Assembly: GCA_017308235.1 (NCBI GenBank)
Contig: JAFKFL010000011.1
Coordinates: forward strand, 62,001-126,000
DNA length: 64,000 bases
Direction: 5' to 3'
DNA from: Alphaproteobacteria bacterium
GTDB taxonomy: Bacteria > Pseudomonadota > Alphaproteobacteria > Reyranellales > Reyranellaceae
In this document: piece after piece, positions 1-8,644 of the stretch
How positions within the stretch are numbered: position 1 is the first letter of the stretch
Layout: every line of letters starts with the position of its first letter
Notes under the pieces: generated by a model
Told to the model about the DNA's origin: nothing
Databases searched by the model: none
What the model saw: only the letters and a program-made list of their open reading frames with translations
Program-made: the position numbers and the translations under genes

Positions 1-18
1 GCGGCGCAAGCGCTGGCT

Positions 19-597
19 CTAGGCTGGACCTTTTCGCTTTGCCCCGGTGACGAGCACGCGCGCTTTTTCCAGCAGCTCGAACAACCGATCATATTCCTCA
101 GGCGTCAGCCCGTCGTGCAATGGCTGTTCCGTTGCCATGGCAAGCTGATGCATTTCCTGCATCAGCTTCTCGCCGGCGGGAGTGAGGAACAGTGAGTTGC
201 GGCGGCGATCACTCGATGAGCGACCGCGGATCGCAAGGCCGCGAGCCTCAAGGCCATCGACGATCGTCACGATGGCGGATCGGTCGAGGTTGCCGACGCG
301 CGACAGCTCGATCTGGGAATATCCCGGGTTGGCCGAAATCAGCACCATGACGGTCAGCGAGCCGGGGCGAAGGTCGTAGGGCAGGAAGGCTTCCGCCACC
401 CGCTCGCTCAGGAGGTGATGCAGCCGGCGGACCTGAAACCCCAGTCGCTCGGCATGCAGGCCAAGCTTGATGTCTCCATCGGTGGCCTCGTTTTTCGGGT
501 CCTCGCGGGTCGAGGATTCAGGAGCGTCCAAGGTGTTCACAGTTATTTCCATTGGCAACTTATGAGAGCCCGATCTCAGCCTCAAGCTTGGAGGCAT
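19..597 (-). CDS. MarR-family transcriptional regulator
   Basis: This is a winged-helix repressor or activator of the MarR family (up to 192 aa), a class that usually senses small phenolic or lipophilic ligands. The core reads as a MarR fold: a helical N-terminal part, a recognition region around SQIELSRVGNLDRSAIVTIV, then a wing with the motif SSSDRRRNSLFLTPAGEKL, which is diagnostic of the family. It is divergent from the UGSC/reductase/ABC operon and probably controls it. The start is uncertain: ATG at 597 and ATG at 552 (MEITVN) both lack a clear Shine-Dalgarno, and the shorter form (177 aa) has all conserved parts. The ligand is unknown. Confidence 0.9.
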   Translation of the reverse strand: MPPSLRLRSGSHKLPMEITVNTLDAPESSTREDPKNEATDGDIKLGLHAERLGFQVRRLHHLLSERVAEAFLPYDLRPGSLTVMVLISANPGYSQIELSRVGNLDRSAIVTIVDGLEARGLAIRGRSSSDRRRNSLFLTPAGEKLMQEMHQLAMATEQPLHDGLTPEEYDRLFELLEKARVLVTGAKRKGPA

Positions 598-612
598 CGA
601 TCAGTTTAAATG

Positions 613-626
613 ATCTGAATTAAGAT
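613..626. promoter_or_regulatory. candidate MarR operator (imperfect palindrome)
   Basis: ATCTGAATTAAGAT is an inverted repeat that matches its own reverse complement at 12 of 14 positions. It lies in the divergent gap between the MarR gene and the UGSC operon, directly upstream of a -35-like element. MarR proteins bind pseudo-palindromes of this size in such positions. The assignment is inferred from position and symmetry only. Confidence 0.4.
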
Positions 627-633
627 TATCTCG

Positions 634-662
634 TTGACAACCATTATTACCGATTTGATAGT
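634..662 (+). promoter_or_regulatory. candidate sigma70 promoter for UGSC operon
   Basis: A perfect TTGACA (634-639) is followed after 17 bases by GATAGT (657-662, 4 of 6 matches to TATAAT). The start codon of the first operon gene is at 721, giving a leader of about 50 bases. The gap is AT-rich compared with the flanking genes. Confidence 0.45.
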
Positions 663-720
663 CGCCACCGTGGCCTGACAAATGGCCTGAAAATCCCGCG
701 ATTTTGAATGGGAGACGGCA

Positions 721-2388
721 ATGAACGCTGCAGTTGGTGCGCCATCAATCGTCAGAAAAAAGATCATCTGCCACAATCCTGTTGGTTTTCCCCCGAAAGT
801 CGCGAAGAAGCGCCTCGCACCCCGTCTCGAGGCGCTCGATGGCAAGACGATCTACCTGGTCGATAGCCGCTTCGACGATTCGATCGAGCTCCTGAAAAGG
901 GTCGAGCGCTGGTTTGCAGACCACATGCCGAACGTGAACGTGAAGCTGGTTTCGCTGGCGGGCTACTATGGCCGCGACGATCAGGAGCTCTGGAGCCAGA
1001 TCAAGGCCAACGGTGATGCTGCGATCATCGGCGTCGGCCATTGCAGCACCTGCTCGCCCGCGGTGTCGACCCATGCCGTCACCATGGAGACGCAATTCGG
1101 CATCCCGACGGTCGCACTCCATACGTCCATGTTCGACAAGGTGGCGCGGTCGGTGACTCGCATGGCCGGCTTGCCCGATGCACCGACGGTCTATGTACCC
1201 CAGCCCGTCATGGGCAAGAGCGAGGCGGAGCTTACGGGCTATGTAGAAGGTCTCGATCCGGTGACGGGCCGCCCCGTCATGCGCGAGATCATCGAAGCGC
1301 TGACCTCTGATCTTTCGGGAACGCAAAAAGAGGAAATCGAGCGGTCGACGCCGCGCTTCGTCGAATCCGGCACGGAAGAGGAACTGCACGAGCTGTTCCT
1401 GCGCAACAACTGGACCGACAAGTTGCCGATCATCCTGCCTACCGAGGAGCGGGTGGCGGCGATGCTGGCCGCGACCAGCCAGCCGGCGGACAAGGTCGTT
1501 GGCCGCATGCAGCCGACGCACAACCGGGGCCGCTGGGAATATACTGTTGAGAAAGTCGCCGTGAATGCGGTGATGGCTGGTGCCAAACCCGAATACTTCC
1601 CGGTGATCCTGGCGCTGGCTGCGTCGGAGGTATCCGCGCGCCAGAGTACGTCGAGCTCGGGATCGGCGATGGTCGTGGTCAATGGGCCGATCCGCAAAGA
1701 GATCGGCATGAACTGCGGCATCGGCGCCATGGGTCCCTACAACCATGCCAACGCCACGATCGGTCGTGCTTACGGGCTGCTATCGCAGAACATCCAGGGT
1801 GGCTCGGTCCCGGGCGAGACCTTCATGGGATCGCAGGGCAATGCCTATACCTATAACAGCATCACCTTTGCCGAGAACGAAGAACGCAGCCCGTGGGAGC
1901 CGTTGCATGTCCAGCGCGGCTTCAAGACCGAGGACAGCGTGGTCAACGTCTTCTTCGGCTGCCGCTCGACCACCTTTGGTCTCGGACTGCGCAAGGACTA
2001 CTGGCGCGAGCATGTCCGAGACATGCTGGTCGCTGTCGATACCGTCACGGCGCCCTGCCTGCTGCTGGATCCGATCACGGCGCGGCAATTCATCGATCGC
2101 GGTGGTTTCGACAGCAAGGAGAAGCTGATCCGCTTCGTCTATGAGACGGCGCAGATGCCGGCCGGCCGCTACTGGGACATGCAGCTGGTCCAGAACTACA
2201 TCTATCCGAACGCCACGCTCGGCGTGGAGCCGCTGGCCACCCGGTCAAAGGCGGCGCCTGACGAACTGATCCCGATGTTCCTCGAGCCCGAGATCAATGT
2301 CGTCGTCGTTGGCGGTGAGGCCAACGGCTACTGGCAGATCATGGGTGCGAAACATCGCGCGTCGGTATCGGTCGACGACTGGCGCTAG
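721..2388 (+). CDS. UGSC-family protein, Cys form, with large C-terminal domain
   Basis: The N-terminal part (about residues 40-150) matches the UGSC family, in which a selenocysteine and a cysteine stand as U-G-S-C on a loop after a hydrophobic strand. Here the loop reads AAIIGVGHCSTCSPAVSTHA, so Cys108-x-x-Cys111 replaces U-x-x-C; it is a cysteine homologue and needs no Sec insertion. Residues about 230-540 form a second domain with the stretches VEKVAVNAVMAGAKPEYFPV, NGPIRKEIGMNCGIGAMGPY and NVVVVGGEANGYW. That domain accompanies UGSC proteins but its chemistry is not known to me. The next gene encodes a CxxC flavoprotein, so a thiol-disulfide relay between the two is plausible (inference). 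There is no signal peptide, so it is cytoplasmic. Start: GGGAGACGGCAATG has an SD-like GGGAG. Confidence 0.75.
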   Translation: MNAAVGAPSIVRKKIICHNPVGFPPKVAKKRLAPRLEALDGKTIYLVDSRFDDSIELLKRVERWFADHMPNVNVKLVSLAGYYGRDDQELWSQIKANGDAAIIGVGHCSTCSPAVSTHAVTMETQFGIPTVALHTSMFDKVARSVTRMAGLPDAPTVYVPQPVMGKSEAELTGYVEGLDPVTGRPVMREIIEALTSDLSGTQKEEIERSTPRFVESGTEEELHELFLRNNWTDKLPIILPTEERVAAMLAATSQPADKVVGRMQPTHNRGRWEYTVEKVAVNAVMAGAKPEYFPVILALAASEVSARQSTSSSGSAMVVVNGPIRKEIGMNCGIGAMGPYNHANATIGRAYGLLSQNIQGGSVPGETFMGSQGNAYTYNSITFAENEERSPWEPLHVQRGFKTEDSVVNVFFGCRSTTFGLGLRKDYWREHVRDMLVAVDTVTAPCLLLDPITARQFIDRGGFDSKEKLIRFVYETAQMPAGRYWDMQLVQNYIYPNATLGVEPLATRSKAAPDELIPMFLEPEINVVVVGGEANGYWQIMGAKHRASVSVDDWR

Positions 2389-2410
2389 CCGGAGGCCGTG
2401 GGGCATCGCC

Positions 2411-3394
2411 ATGGAGGACGCGGATATCGTCGTGATCGGCGCGGGCGTCGCCGGTCTCACCGCGGCAGCGACCGCAGCGAGCTTGGGCCTGCGCACGCTC
2501 GTCGTCGAGCAATTCGCACCCGGCGGACAGATCGCGACGGTCGAAGGAGTCCGGAACTTCCCCGGCTTTCCGAACGGCGTCGCAGGCTACGAGCTCGGCC
2601 CCTTGCTGCAGCAACAGGCCGAGGAGGCTGGCGCTTCGATGCGCCTGGAGTCGGTATTGGCCATTGCGCCATCCGGCGAGGGCTACCGGCTGGACTGCGA
2701 CGGCGAACCGGTAACGGCGCGCGCCGTCATCATCGCCGTCGGATCGTCGCTGCGTAAGCTCGGGGTTCCCGGCGAGGAGGAGTTTGCCGGCCGCGGGGTC
2801 TCACATTGCGCCTCCTGCGATGGTCCGCTGCTGAAGGGCCAGACCGTGGTCGTCGTTGGCGGAGGTGATTCCGCGTTCGACGAAGCCCTGGTCCTCGCCG
2901 CACACGCATCAAAAGTGATGCTGCTGCATCGCGGCGCTCACCCTGTTGCGCGACGGGAGGCCGTCGATCGACTGCGGGCCATGCCGAATGTCGAGATCAC
3001 CGCTGAGGCCGAGATCGTCGCGATCCACGGTGAGACGGTGGTGACCGGCGTCGACATAAAGAGCCCACAAGGTACCAATCGCACTGCCTGCGGCGCGGTC
3101 TTCGCCTATGTCGGTTTGCGGCCGCGCACTGAGTGGCTGCGGGGATTTTTCACCACCGACAGTGACGGCCGCATCGCCAGCGACTCGGCGATGCGTACCT
3201 CGCAGCCGGGCATTTTTGTCGCTGGCGACGTGCGCGCCGGCTCGGTCTGCCTGTTGGCCTCTGTTGCAGGGGACGGAGCAGCCGCGGCGATCAGCGCGGC
3301 ACGCTATCTGGGCGCCGAAAGCAAGAAAGCAAGATCGTCGGGAGGAAGTGCCATTGCTGATGGTGAGCGAAGCCGGGTCGCGACAGCACGCTGA
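2411..3394 (+). CDS. thioredoxin reductase-like FAD/NAD(P)H oxidoreductase
   Basis: This 327-aa flavoprotein has the low-molecular-weight thioredoxin reductase layout. It has an N-terminal FAD site (VVIGAGVAGLTAA, residues 7-19), the NFPGFP loop, the redox-active disulfide His-Cys133-Ala-Ser-Cys136-Asp, an NAD(P)H site (VVVVGGGDSAFDEA) and a C-terminal FAD motif (GIFVAGDVR). The NADPH-specificity region is HRGAHPVARREA instead of the usual HRR...R, so cofactor preference is uncertain. The start was set at ATG 2411 because it begins the FAD motif; the frame is open further upstream inside the UGSC gene. It probably reduces the CSTC protein encoded just upstream, but a general thioredoxin reductase role cannot be excluded. 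Confidence 0.85.
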   Translation: MEDADIVVIGAGVAGLTAAATAASLGLRTLVVEQFAPGGQIATVEGVRNFPGFPNGVAGYELGPLLQQQAEEAGASMRLESVLAIAPSGEGYRLDCDGEPVTARAVIIAVGSSLRKLGVPGEEEFAGRGVSHCASCDGPLLKGQTVVVVGGGDSAFDEALVLAAHASKVMLLHRGAHPVARREAVDRLRAMPNVEITAEAEIVAIHGETVVTGVDIKSPQGTNRTACGAVFAYVGLRPRTEWLRGFFTTDSDGRIASDSAMRTSQPGIFVAGDVRAGSVCLLASVAGDGAAAAISAARYLGAESKKARSSGGSAIADGERSRVATAR

Positions 3395-4709
3395 GAGCGC
3401 TTGGCCGAAGCCGTCACGGGCCTGGTACAGCGTCATCATACTGTCCTTGGTCTCGATGATGTCGAATATCGACCGCGGGATCGTCAACCTGCTGGTCAGT
3501 CCGATCAAACGCGACCTGCATCTGTCGGACAGCCAGATCAGCCTGCTGATCGGCGCGACCTTCTCTGTGGCCTATGTCCTCTTCAGCTTTCCGCTGGCGC
3601 GCGTGGCCGATGTTCGCAATCGCAAGGTCATCCTGACCACCGGCCTCACGCTTTGGAGTCTCGCAACAATGCTGTGCGGGCTCGCCCAGCAGCTCTGGCA
3701 ACTGTTCGCGGCACGCGCCTTGGTTGGCGCCGCCGAATCGGTGAAGGGCCCATGCTCGATGTCGATGATTTCCGACCTCGTGCCGCACGACAAGCTGCCA
3801 AGGGCCTTCGCGATCTTTCAGCTTGGCATTACCGGCGGCATGGCGGGCGCGTTGGTGATCGGCGGATTCCTGCTCGCCGCGGTCAGCGGCTTGCCGCCAA
3901 TTATCCTGCCCGGCGGCATCGTCGTGCGCGACTGGCACCTGGTGCTGTTGGCAACCGGGTTCCCCGGCCTGCTGCTGGCGCTGGTCATGGTCGTGACGAT
4001 CCGCGAGCCGGCGCGCCGCGATCGCAAGGTCCGCCACTCGGTGCCGTTACGCGAGGTCTTCCGCTTCCTGGCATCGCACTGGAAGTTCTACGTACCGCTG
4101 TTTGCCGGCATCGCCATCGCTTCCATCGAAAGCTATGGCCTGCAGGCGTGGCGACCGGCGTTCTTCGAACGCAGCTACGGCTGGAAGCCCGAGCAGATCG
4201 GGCCATTGCTGGGTGGCGCCATCCTGATCGCGACGCCGCTGGGGCTCTATCTCGGTACATTGCTGGCGGAGCATCTGACCCGCCGACGGCCGCAGGATGC
4301 GCTCGTCCTGGCTACGCTCCTGACCTACGGCCTCGCCATGCCGTTGCTGGCGGCGATGCCGTTGATGCCGAACCCGTGGCTCGCATTGGCGTTTGCCTTT
4401 CTCGGCTTCACTGCCTGGGCCATGAGCGCGCCCGGTCAGAACGCCGCGATCCAGATCGTGACACCGAACGAGATGCGCGGGCAGATCAGCGCGCTCTATC
4501 TGTTCGCGATCAGCGTGGTCGGCGGAGGCTTTGGACCGACCGCGATCGCCCTGATCACCGACCGCATCTTTCACGACGAAGCGATGCTGAGATATTCGAT
4601 GACCGGCTTCACGCTTGTGGTGGGGCCTACGGTCCTCTTGTTGCTCGCGAGCGCGGTGAGGCCCTACCGCTCTGCCTATCGGCTGATGCACGCTTCTTCG
4701 AACCCATAG
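3360..4709 (+). CDS. MFS transporter
   Basis: The protein (about 449 aa) has twelve hydrophobic segments and the MFS loop motif between helices 2 and 3 (ARVADVRNRKVI). A long hydrophilic break follows helix 6 (RRDRKVRHS). It is likely a proton-linked carrier for an organic anion or aromatic compound (family-level inference). The gene overlaps the end of the reductase gene by 35 bases. Start choice is uncertain: GGGAGGA at 3340-3346 is 13 bases before ATG 3360 and 7 bases before TTG 3354; GTG 3348 is too close. Confidence 0.85.
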   Translation: MVSEAGSRQHAESAWPKPSRAWYSVIILSLVSMMSNIDRGIVNLLVSPIKRDLHLSDSQISLLIGATFSVAYVLFSFPLARVADVRNRKVILTTGLTLWSLATMLCGLAQQLWQLFAARALVGAAESVKGPCSMSMISDLVPHDKLPRAFAIFQLGITGGMAGALVIGGFLLAAVSGLPPIILPGGIVVRDWHLVLLATGFPGLLLALVMVVTIREPARRDRKVRHSVPLREVFRFLASHWKFYVPLFAGIAIASIESYGLQAWRPAFFERSYGWKPEQIGPLLGGAILIATPLGLYLGTLLAEHLTRRRPQDALVLATLLTYGLAMPLLAAMPLMPNPWLALAFAFLGFTAWAMSAPGQNAAIQIVTPNEMRGQISALYLFAISVVGGGFGPTAIALITDRIFHDEAMLRYSMTGFTLVVGPTVLLLLASAVRPYRSAYRLMHASSNP

Positions 4710-4745
4710 CCGCGAATGAATGACCACGGTCTCACGGAGGATCTC

Positions 4746-5819
4746 ATGTTTCGAATCGGTTTAGCGCTGCTTGCGCTCCTCGGCCTCGCGATCCCGCAGG
4801 CCTATGCCCAGAATGCGACGGCGCTGAAGCCCCTTCGCTTCGGATGGCAGTCATCGACACCCGTCATCACCTTTTGGGCGGGCTTCGAGCTGAAAAGCTT
4901 CGAAGCGCAGGGGCTGAAGATCAGTCTGACGAGCTTCAATGACAATGCGCCGGAGCTCGAGGCCCTGGTGGCGCGGCAGCTCGACCTCGCCGCCATCGCG
5001 CCGGCGCCGACACTTCAGGGGGCCTCGTTCGGCGCGCCGGTCAAGATCATCTCCGCGGTCGAATATGCCTTCACCGACAAGTCCGGCAACTCATGGAATG
5101 CGGTCAACCTGCTCGCACGCAAGGATACCGGCATCCAGTCGCTGAAGGACCTGGTCGGCAAGCGCGTCGCGGTGTTCGGCTTCTCGTCCAACTGGTATCT
5201 CGCGCTGCTCGATCGTCTCCGGGAAGAGAAGATCGATCCCAAGAGCATCAAGTTCCTGCCCATGCCCTACACCCAGATGGAGGGCGCGCTGGTCCACAAC
5301 GAAGTCGATGCGGCGGTCATGACAGCGATCGGGGCGTACCATGTGGCGCAACGCATCCCGACCACTTTGCTGATGAACAGCAGTCAGATCACGAAGATCG
5401 CAATCGACATGTCGCAGGTCATCGTGGGGCGCGCCGACTGGCTGAAGGATCACGAGGATGAGGCCGTCCGGTTCCTGATGGGCATGCTTTCCACGCAGAA
5501 ATTCATCGCGGACGACGTGGCCAAGGGAGGCGCTCAGATCAGGGCGATCACGCAGAAGACCTTGAAGTACGATACCGACACCACCGAGGCCTTCTATAAG
5601 ATCCGGCTTGCAGCGTCAGGGCACGAGCAAGATTACCTCAATACACTCGACCTGCCGAAGGCGACGTTCGTCACCTATGGCAAGATGCTGACTGAGTCCG
5701 GCCAGCTCCGCGGCAAGACGGCCACGACCTACGAACAGCTCATCGATACAAGTTACTTGCGCAAGGCCTACGCACGCCTCGGCAGGAAGTGGGACGACAG
5801 CAAGGCGGTTGACCGATGA
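4746..5819 (+). CDS. NitT/TauT-type ABC substrate-binding protein
   Basis: This is a periplasmic binding protein (357 aa) of the NMT1/NitT/TauT class. It starts with a Sec-type signal peptide (MFRIGLALLALLGLAIPQAY, cut near AYAQ), followed by LRFGWQSSTPVITFWAGFEL and the family-typical LKDLVGKRVAVFG region. The start at 4746 has CGGAGG six bases upstream; an earlier in-frame ATG (4716) lies before the signal peptide and lacks an SD. It is the first gene of a three-gene importer whose stop overlaps the next start (ATGA at 5816). The substrate is not readable from sequence; the operon suggests a small organic anion. Confidence 0.88.
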   Translation: MFRIGLALLALLGLAIPQAYAQNATALKPLRFGWQSSTPVITFWAGFELKSFEAQGLKISLTSFNDNAPELEALVARQLDLAAIAPAPTLQGASFGAPVKIISAVEYAFTDKSGNSWNAVNLLARKDTGIQSLKDLVGKRVAVFGFSSNWYLALLDRLREEKIDPKSIKFLPMPYTQMEGALVHNEVDAAVMTAIGAYHVAQRIPTTLLMNSSQITKIAIDMSQVIVGRADWLKDHEDEAVRFLMGMLSTQKFIADDVAKGGAQIRAITQKTLKYDTDTTEAFYKIRLAASGHEQDYLNTLDLPKATFVTYGKMLTESGQLRGKTATTYEQLIDTSYLRKAYARLGRKWDDSKAVDR

Positions 5820-6640
5820 ACAATACGATGGTCGCCGCCAGGCCAGTCGACGTGGCGAAGGCCGATCCGGTGCATGTCGATATGCGGGGAGTGACCCAGC
5901 GCTATCGCACAGGTCGGCGCGGCGACCTTCTGGCGCTCGACCGCGTCGACCTGCAGGCGCGGCGCGGTGAGTTCGTGAGCATTGTCGGGCCGAGCGGCTG
6001 CGGCAAGTCGACCCTGCTCTACATCGTCGCCGGCCTGCTCGAGGCCAGCGACGGCGAAGTTCTCGTCGACGGCAAGAAGATCAACGGTCCCGATCCCCAA
6101 CGTGGCCTGGTCCTTCAGAATTCCAGCATCTTCCCCTGGCGTACCGTCGAGGAAAATGTCGCCTTCGGCCCCCTGATGGCAGGGGTCGCTGCCAGCAAGC
6201 GCCGCACGCTCACGAAGCATTACCTGGAAATGGTCGGGCTGAAGAAGTTCGCGGCCTTCTACCCACGCGAACTTTCGGGCGGCATGAAGCAACGCATCGC
6301 GATCGCGCAGATGCTGGCCTGCGGGCCAAGCCTGTTCCTGATGGACGAGCCGTTCGGCGCTCTGGATTCGCTGTCGCGCGAAGTGCTGCAGGATCAGCTG
6401 CTGCAGCTTTGGGAGCGCGACCGCAAGACGGTGCTGTTCGTCACCCACAGCATCGACGAAGCCGTGCTGCTGTCTGACCGGGTGGTGGTGATGTCGCCGC
6501 TGCCCGGGCGGGTGAAGGAGATCGTGCCGATCGATTTGCCGCGGCCGCGTGAAGAGGCGCGTGCGTCACAGGCCTTCGGCCAGCTGCGCAATCATATCTG
6601 GGAGTCGATCCGCCAGGAAACCATGGAGGCGATCGGATGA
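5816..6640 (+). CDS. NitT/TauT-type ABC transporter ATPase
   Basis: This cytoplasmic nucleotide-binding subunit (274 aa) has Walker A GPSGCGKST, Q-loop VLQNSSIFPW, signature LSGGMKQR, Walker B LFLMDEPFGALD and switch His in VTHSIDEAV. The FPWRT stretch after the Q-loop and the C-terminal DLPRPR segment are typical of the nitrate/sulfonate subfamily. The gene overlaps both neighbours by ATGA, indicating translational coupling of the binding protein, ATPase and permease. Confidence 0.92.
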   Translation: MNNTMVAARPVDVAKADPVHVDMRGVTQRYRTGRRGDLLALDRVDLQARRGEFVSIVGPSGCGKSTLLYIVAGLLEASDGEVLVDGKKINGPDPQRGLVLQNSSIFPWRTVEENVAFGPLMAGVAASKRRTLTKHYLEMVGLKKFAAFYPRELSGGMKQRIAIAQMLACGPSLFLMDEPFGALDSLSREVLQDQLLQLWERDRKTVLFVTHSIDEAVLLSDRVVVMSPLPGRVKEIVPIDLPRPREEARASQAFGQLRNHIWESIRQETMEAIG

Positions 6641-7497
6641 CGATGCTTACGGCGTCACGACGGACTGACGTTGCCGAAACGGATGGCCGGCCAAGCGCCG
6701 GTGGCCCGCGTCCCGCCAGGACGATATCCGACCGCATTGGGTGGAGCAGGTTTGCCGCGGTCACGCGGTACTACCCGGTGCTGCTGATCTTCGTCCTCTG
6801 GGAGATCCTGTCGCAACTTCATCTTCTCGATCCGATGTTCATGCCGCCCCTCGAGGACGTGGCGCGGACGTTCTACAAAGAGGTTTTCGTCACCCACGAA
6901 CTGCTCGAGCATCTCCGCATGAGCATGATGCGCGCAGGGGCCGGCCTCGGCCTCGCGGCGGTCGTCGGTATTGGCATTGGCATCCTGATGGGGCGCGTGC
7001 GCGCGATCGAAGGATTTCTCGATCCGTTGATCTCGGCACTGTTCCCGACGCCAAAGCTGGCGCTCTTCCCGTTGATCATGATCTTCCTCGGGATCGACGA
7101 CGCCTCGAAGATCGCCCTGATCTTCCTGGGTTGCTTCTTCCCGATCACGATCAATACCTATGCCGGCGTGAAGAACGTCGACAAGTTCTTCATCTGGAAT
7201 GCGCGGACCAAGGGCGCCAACAGCCGGCAGCTTGTCCGGTATGTCATCATTCCGGCGTCGCTGCCCTTCGTGTTCGCCGGATTGCGCGTGGCGACGTCGA
7301 CCGCGTTTCTCCTGATCGTCGCGTCCGAGCTGATCGCGGCCAATGACGGCCTGGGCTATCTCATCATGTTCGCCGAACGGTCGTTCGATCCGGCCCTGAT
7401 GTGGTGCGGCATTCTGATGATCGCCGGCATGGGTTTTACCGTTGACCGCCTGTTGCTGGCCTTGGGTGCACGGCTGTTCGCCTGGCAGGACAGCTAG
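6637..7497 (+). CDS. NitT/TauT-type ABC transporter permease
   Basis: This inner-membrane subunit (286 aa) has about six transmembrane segments. The EAA-like cytoplasmic loop has the subfamily form, with NARTKGANSRQLVRYVIIPA near residues 188-207, which docks on the ATPase. A PTPKLALFPLIMIFLGI stretch earlier in the protein is also conserved in this class. It is the third gene of the coupled importer and is followed 21 bases later by the aldo/keto reductase. Confidence 0.9.
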   Translation: MTMLTASRRTDVAETDGRPSAGGPRPARTISDRIGWSRFAAVTRYYPVLLIFVLWEILSQLHLLDPMFMPPLEDVARTFYKEVFVTHELLEHLRMSMMRAGAGLGLAAVVGIGIGILMGRVRAIEGFLDPLISALFPTPKLALFPLIMIFLGIDDASKIALIFLGCFFPITINTYAGVKNVDKFFIWNARTKGANSRQLVRYVIIPASLPFVFAGLRVATSTAFLLIVASELIAANDGLGYLIMFAERSFDPALMWCGILMIAGMGFTVDRLLLALGARLFAWQDS

Positions 7498-7518
7498 AAA
7501 GTTAAGGGAGAAATCAGG

Positions 7519-8631
7519 ATGGCTGAAGTATCGGAAACATCGCGCAGTGCTTCGCAGGTCACGGCGATCGGGCTCGAGGTCAAGAAGACGGGCGGCATGC
7601 GGTATCGCCGTGTCGGTCGCTCCGGCCTGACGGTGTCGGAGATGGGCGTCGGCTGCTTTTCGTTCGGCGAGTTCATCGACACCAAGGCCGCGGCGGCGGT
7701 CGTGCATTGCGCGCTCGGCATGGGCATCAACTACTTCGACACGGCCGACAGCTACGGGATCGGCGTCTCGGAGGAAAAGCTTGGCGCCGCGCTGGTCGGG
7801 CGTCGCGACCAGGCGATCGTCGCAACCAAATTCAGCAACCGCATGGACCATGGCGCGAACGACATCGGGACGTCGCGCTGGCATATCGTGCGCGCCTGCG
7901 AGGCGAGCCTGCGGCGGTTGAAGACCGACTACATCGATCTCTACCAGGTCCATTGGCCGGATCGGCGCACGCCGATGGAGGAAACCTTGCGGGCGCTCGA
8001 CGATCTGGTCCGCGCCGGCAAGGTCCGCTACCTCGGCGTCGCCAACCACTTCGAGTGGGAAATCTGCGAGGCGATCTGGATTGCGGAGAAATTCAGCCTC
8101 AACAAGTTCATCTCGTCACAGGATCACTACAGCCTTCTCTATCGCGACATCGAGAAGCGCATGGAGCCGTTCTGCGTTAAATACGGGATCGGCATGAACT
8201 CGTATTTCCCGCTCGGAGGCGGCCTGCTCACCGGGGTGTACCAGCGGGACGCCCCGGCGACGCCCGGCACGCGCGCGGCTACAGGGACGAGCTACCCGGC
8301 GTGGAACTCCAAACGCAACTGGGATGTTGCGGAGAGTCTCAAGGCGTTTGCTCAGGAGCGCGGCTGGACGCTGCCGCAGATGTCGCTGGCCTGGCTGCTG
8401 TCGCGGCCGGCCATGTCGACGATCATCGCTGGCGCCGACAAGCCCGAGCACCTCACCCAGAACGTGAAGGCGCTCGACGTCCGCTTCTCCGACGAGGACC
8501 TGGTCGAGATCGACCGGCTGACCTTGGTCGACGAAGACCGCACGCAGGCGCCGGTTTATCGGAAACTGCGTCCGGAGAAGATGCACGAATTTGGCCCGAT
8601 GCAGGACGCCAAGGCCCGCGCTCAATCCTGA
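7519..8631 (+). CDS. aldo/keto reductase
   Basis: This soluble NADPH-dependent oxidoreductase (370 aa) has the catalytic tetrad visible: Asp and Tyr in NYFDTADSYGIG, Lys in IVATKFSN and His in LYQVHWPD. The sequence resembles the subgroup related to potassium-channel beta subunits and the YajO/Tas enzymes (DYIDLYQVHWPD, SWLLSRP-like region). GGGAGAA lies just upstream of the ATG. It is last in the UGSC operon and probably acts on a carbonyl metabolite brought in by the upstream transporter. The natural substrate cannot be told. Confidence 0.88.
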   Translation: MAEVSETSRSASQVTAIGLEVKKTGGMRYRRVGRSGLTVSEMGVGCFSFGEFIDTKAAAAVVHCALGMGINYFDTADSYGIGVSEEKLGAALVGRRDQAIVATKFSNRMDHGANDIGTSRWHIVRACEASLRRLKTDYIDLYQVHWPDRRTPMEETLRALDDLVRAGKVRYLGVANHFEWEICEAIWIAEKFSLNKFISSQDHYSLLYRDIEKRMEPFCVKYGIGMNSYFPLGGGLLTGVYQRDAPATPGTRAATGTSYPAWNSKRNWDVAESLKAFAQERGWTLPQMSLAWLLSRPAMSTIIAGADKPEHLTQNVKALDVRFSDEDLVEIDRLTLVDEDRTQAPVYRKLRPEKMHEFGPMQDAKARAQS

Positions 8632-8644
8632 GGAGCTTCTTCGC

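Noticed and set aside
721..1163. Possible selenoprotein with in-frame UGA in the UGSC motif
   Set aside because: The codon at the Sec position is TGC (Cys108), the frame is uninterrupted, and no SECIS-like hairpin is needed.
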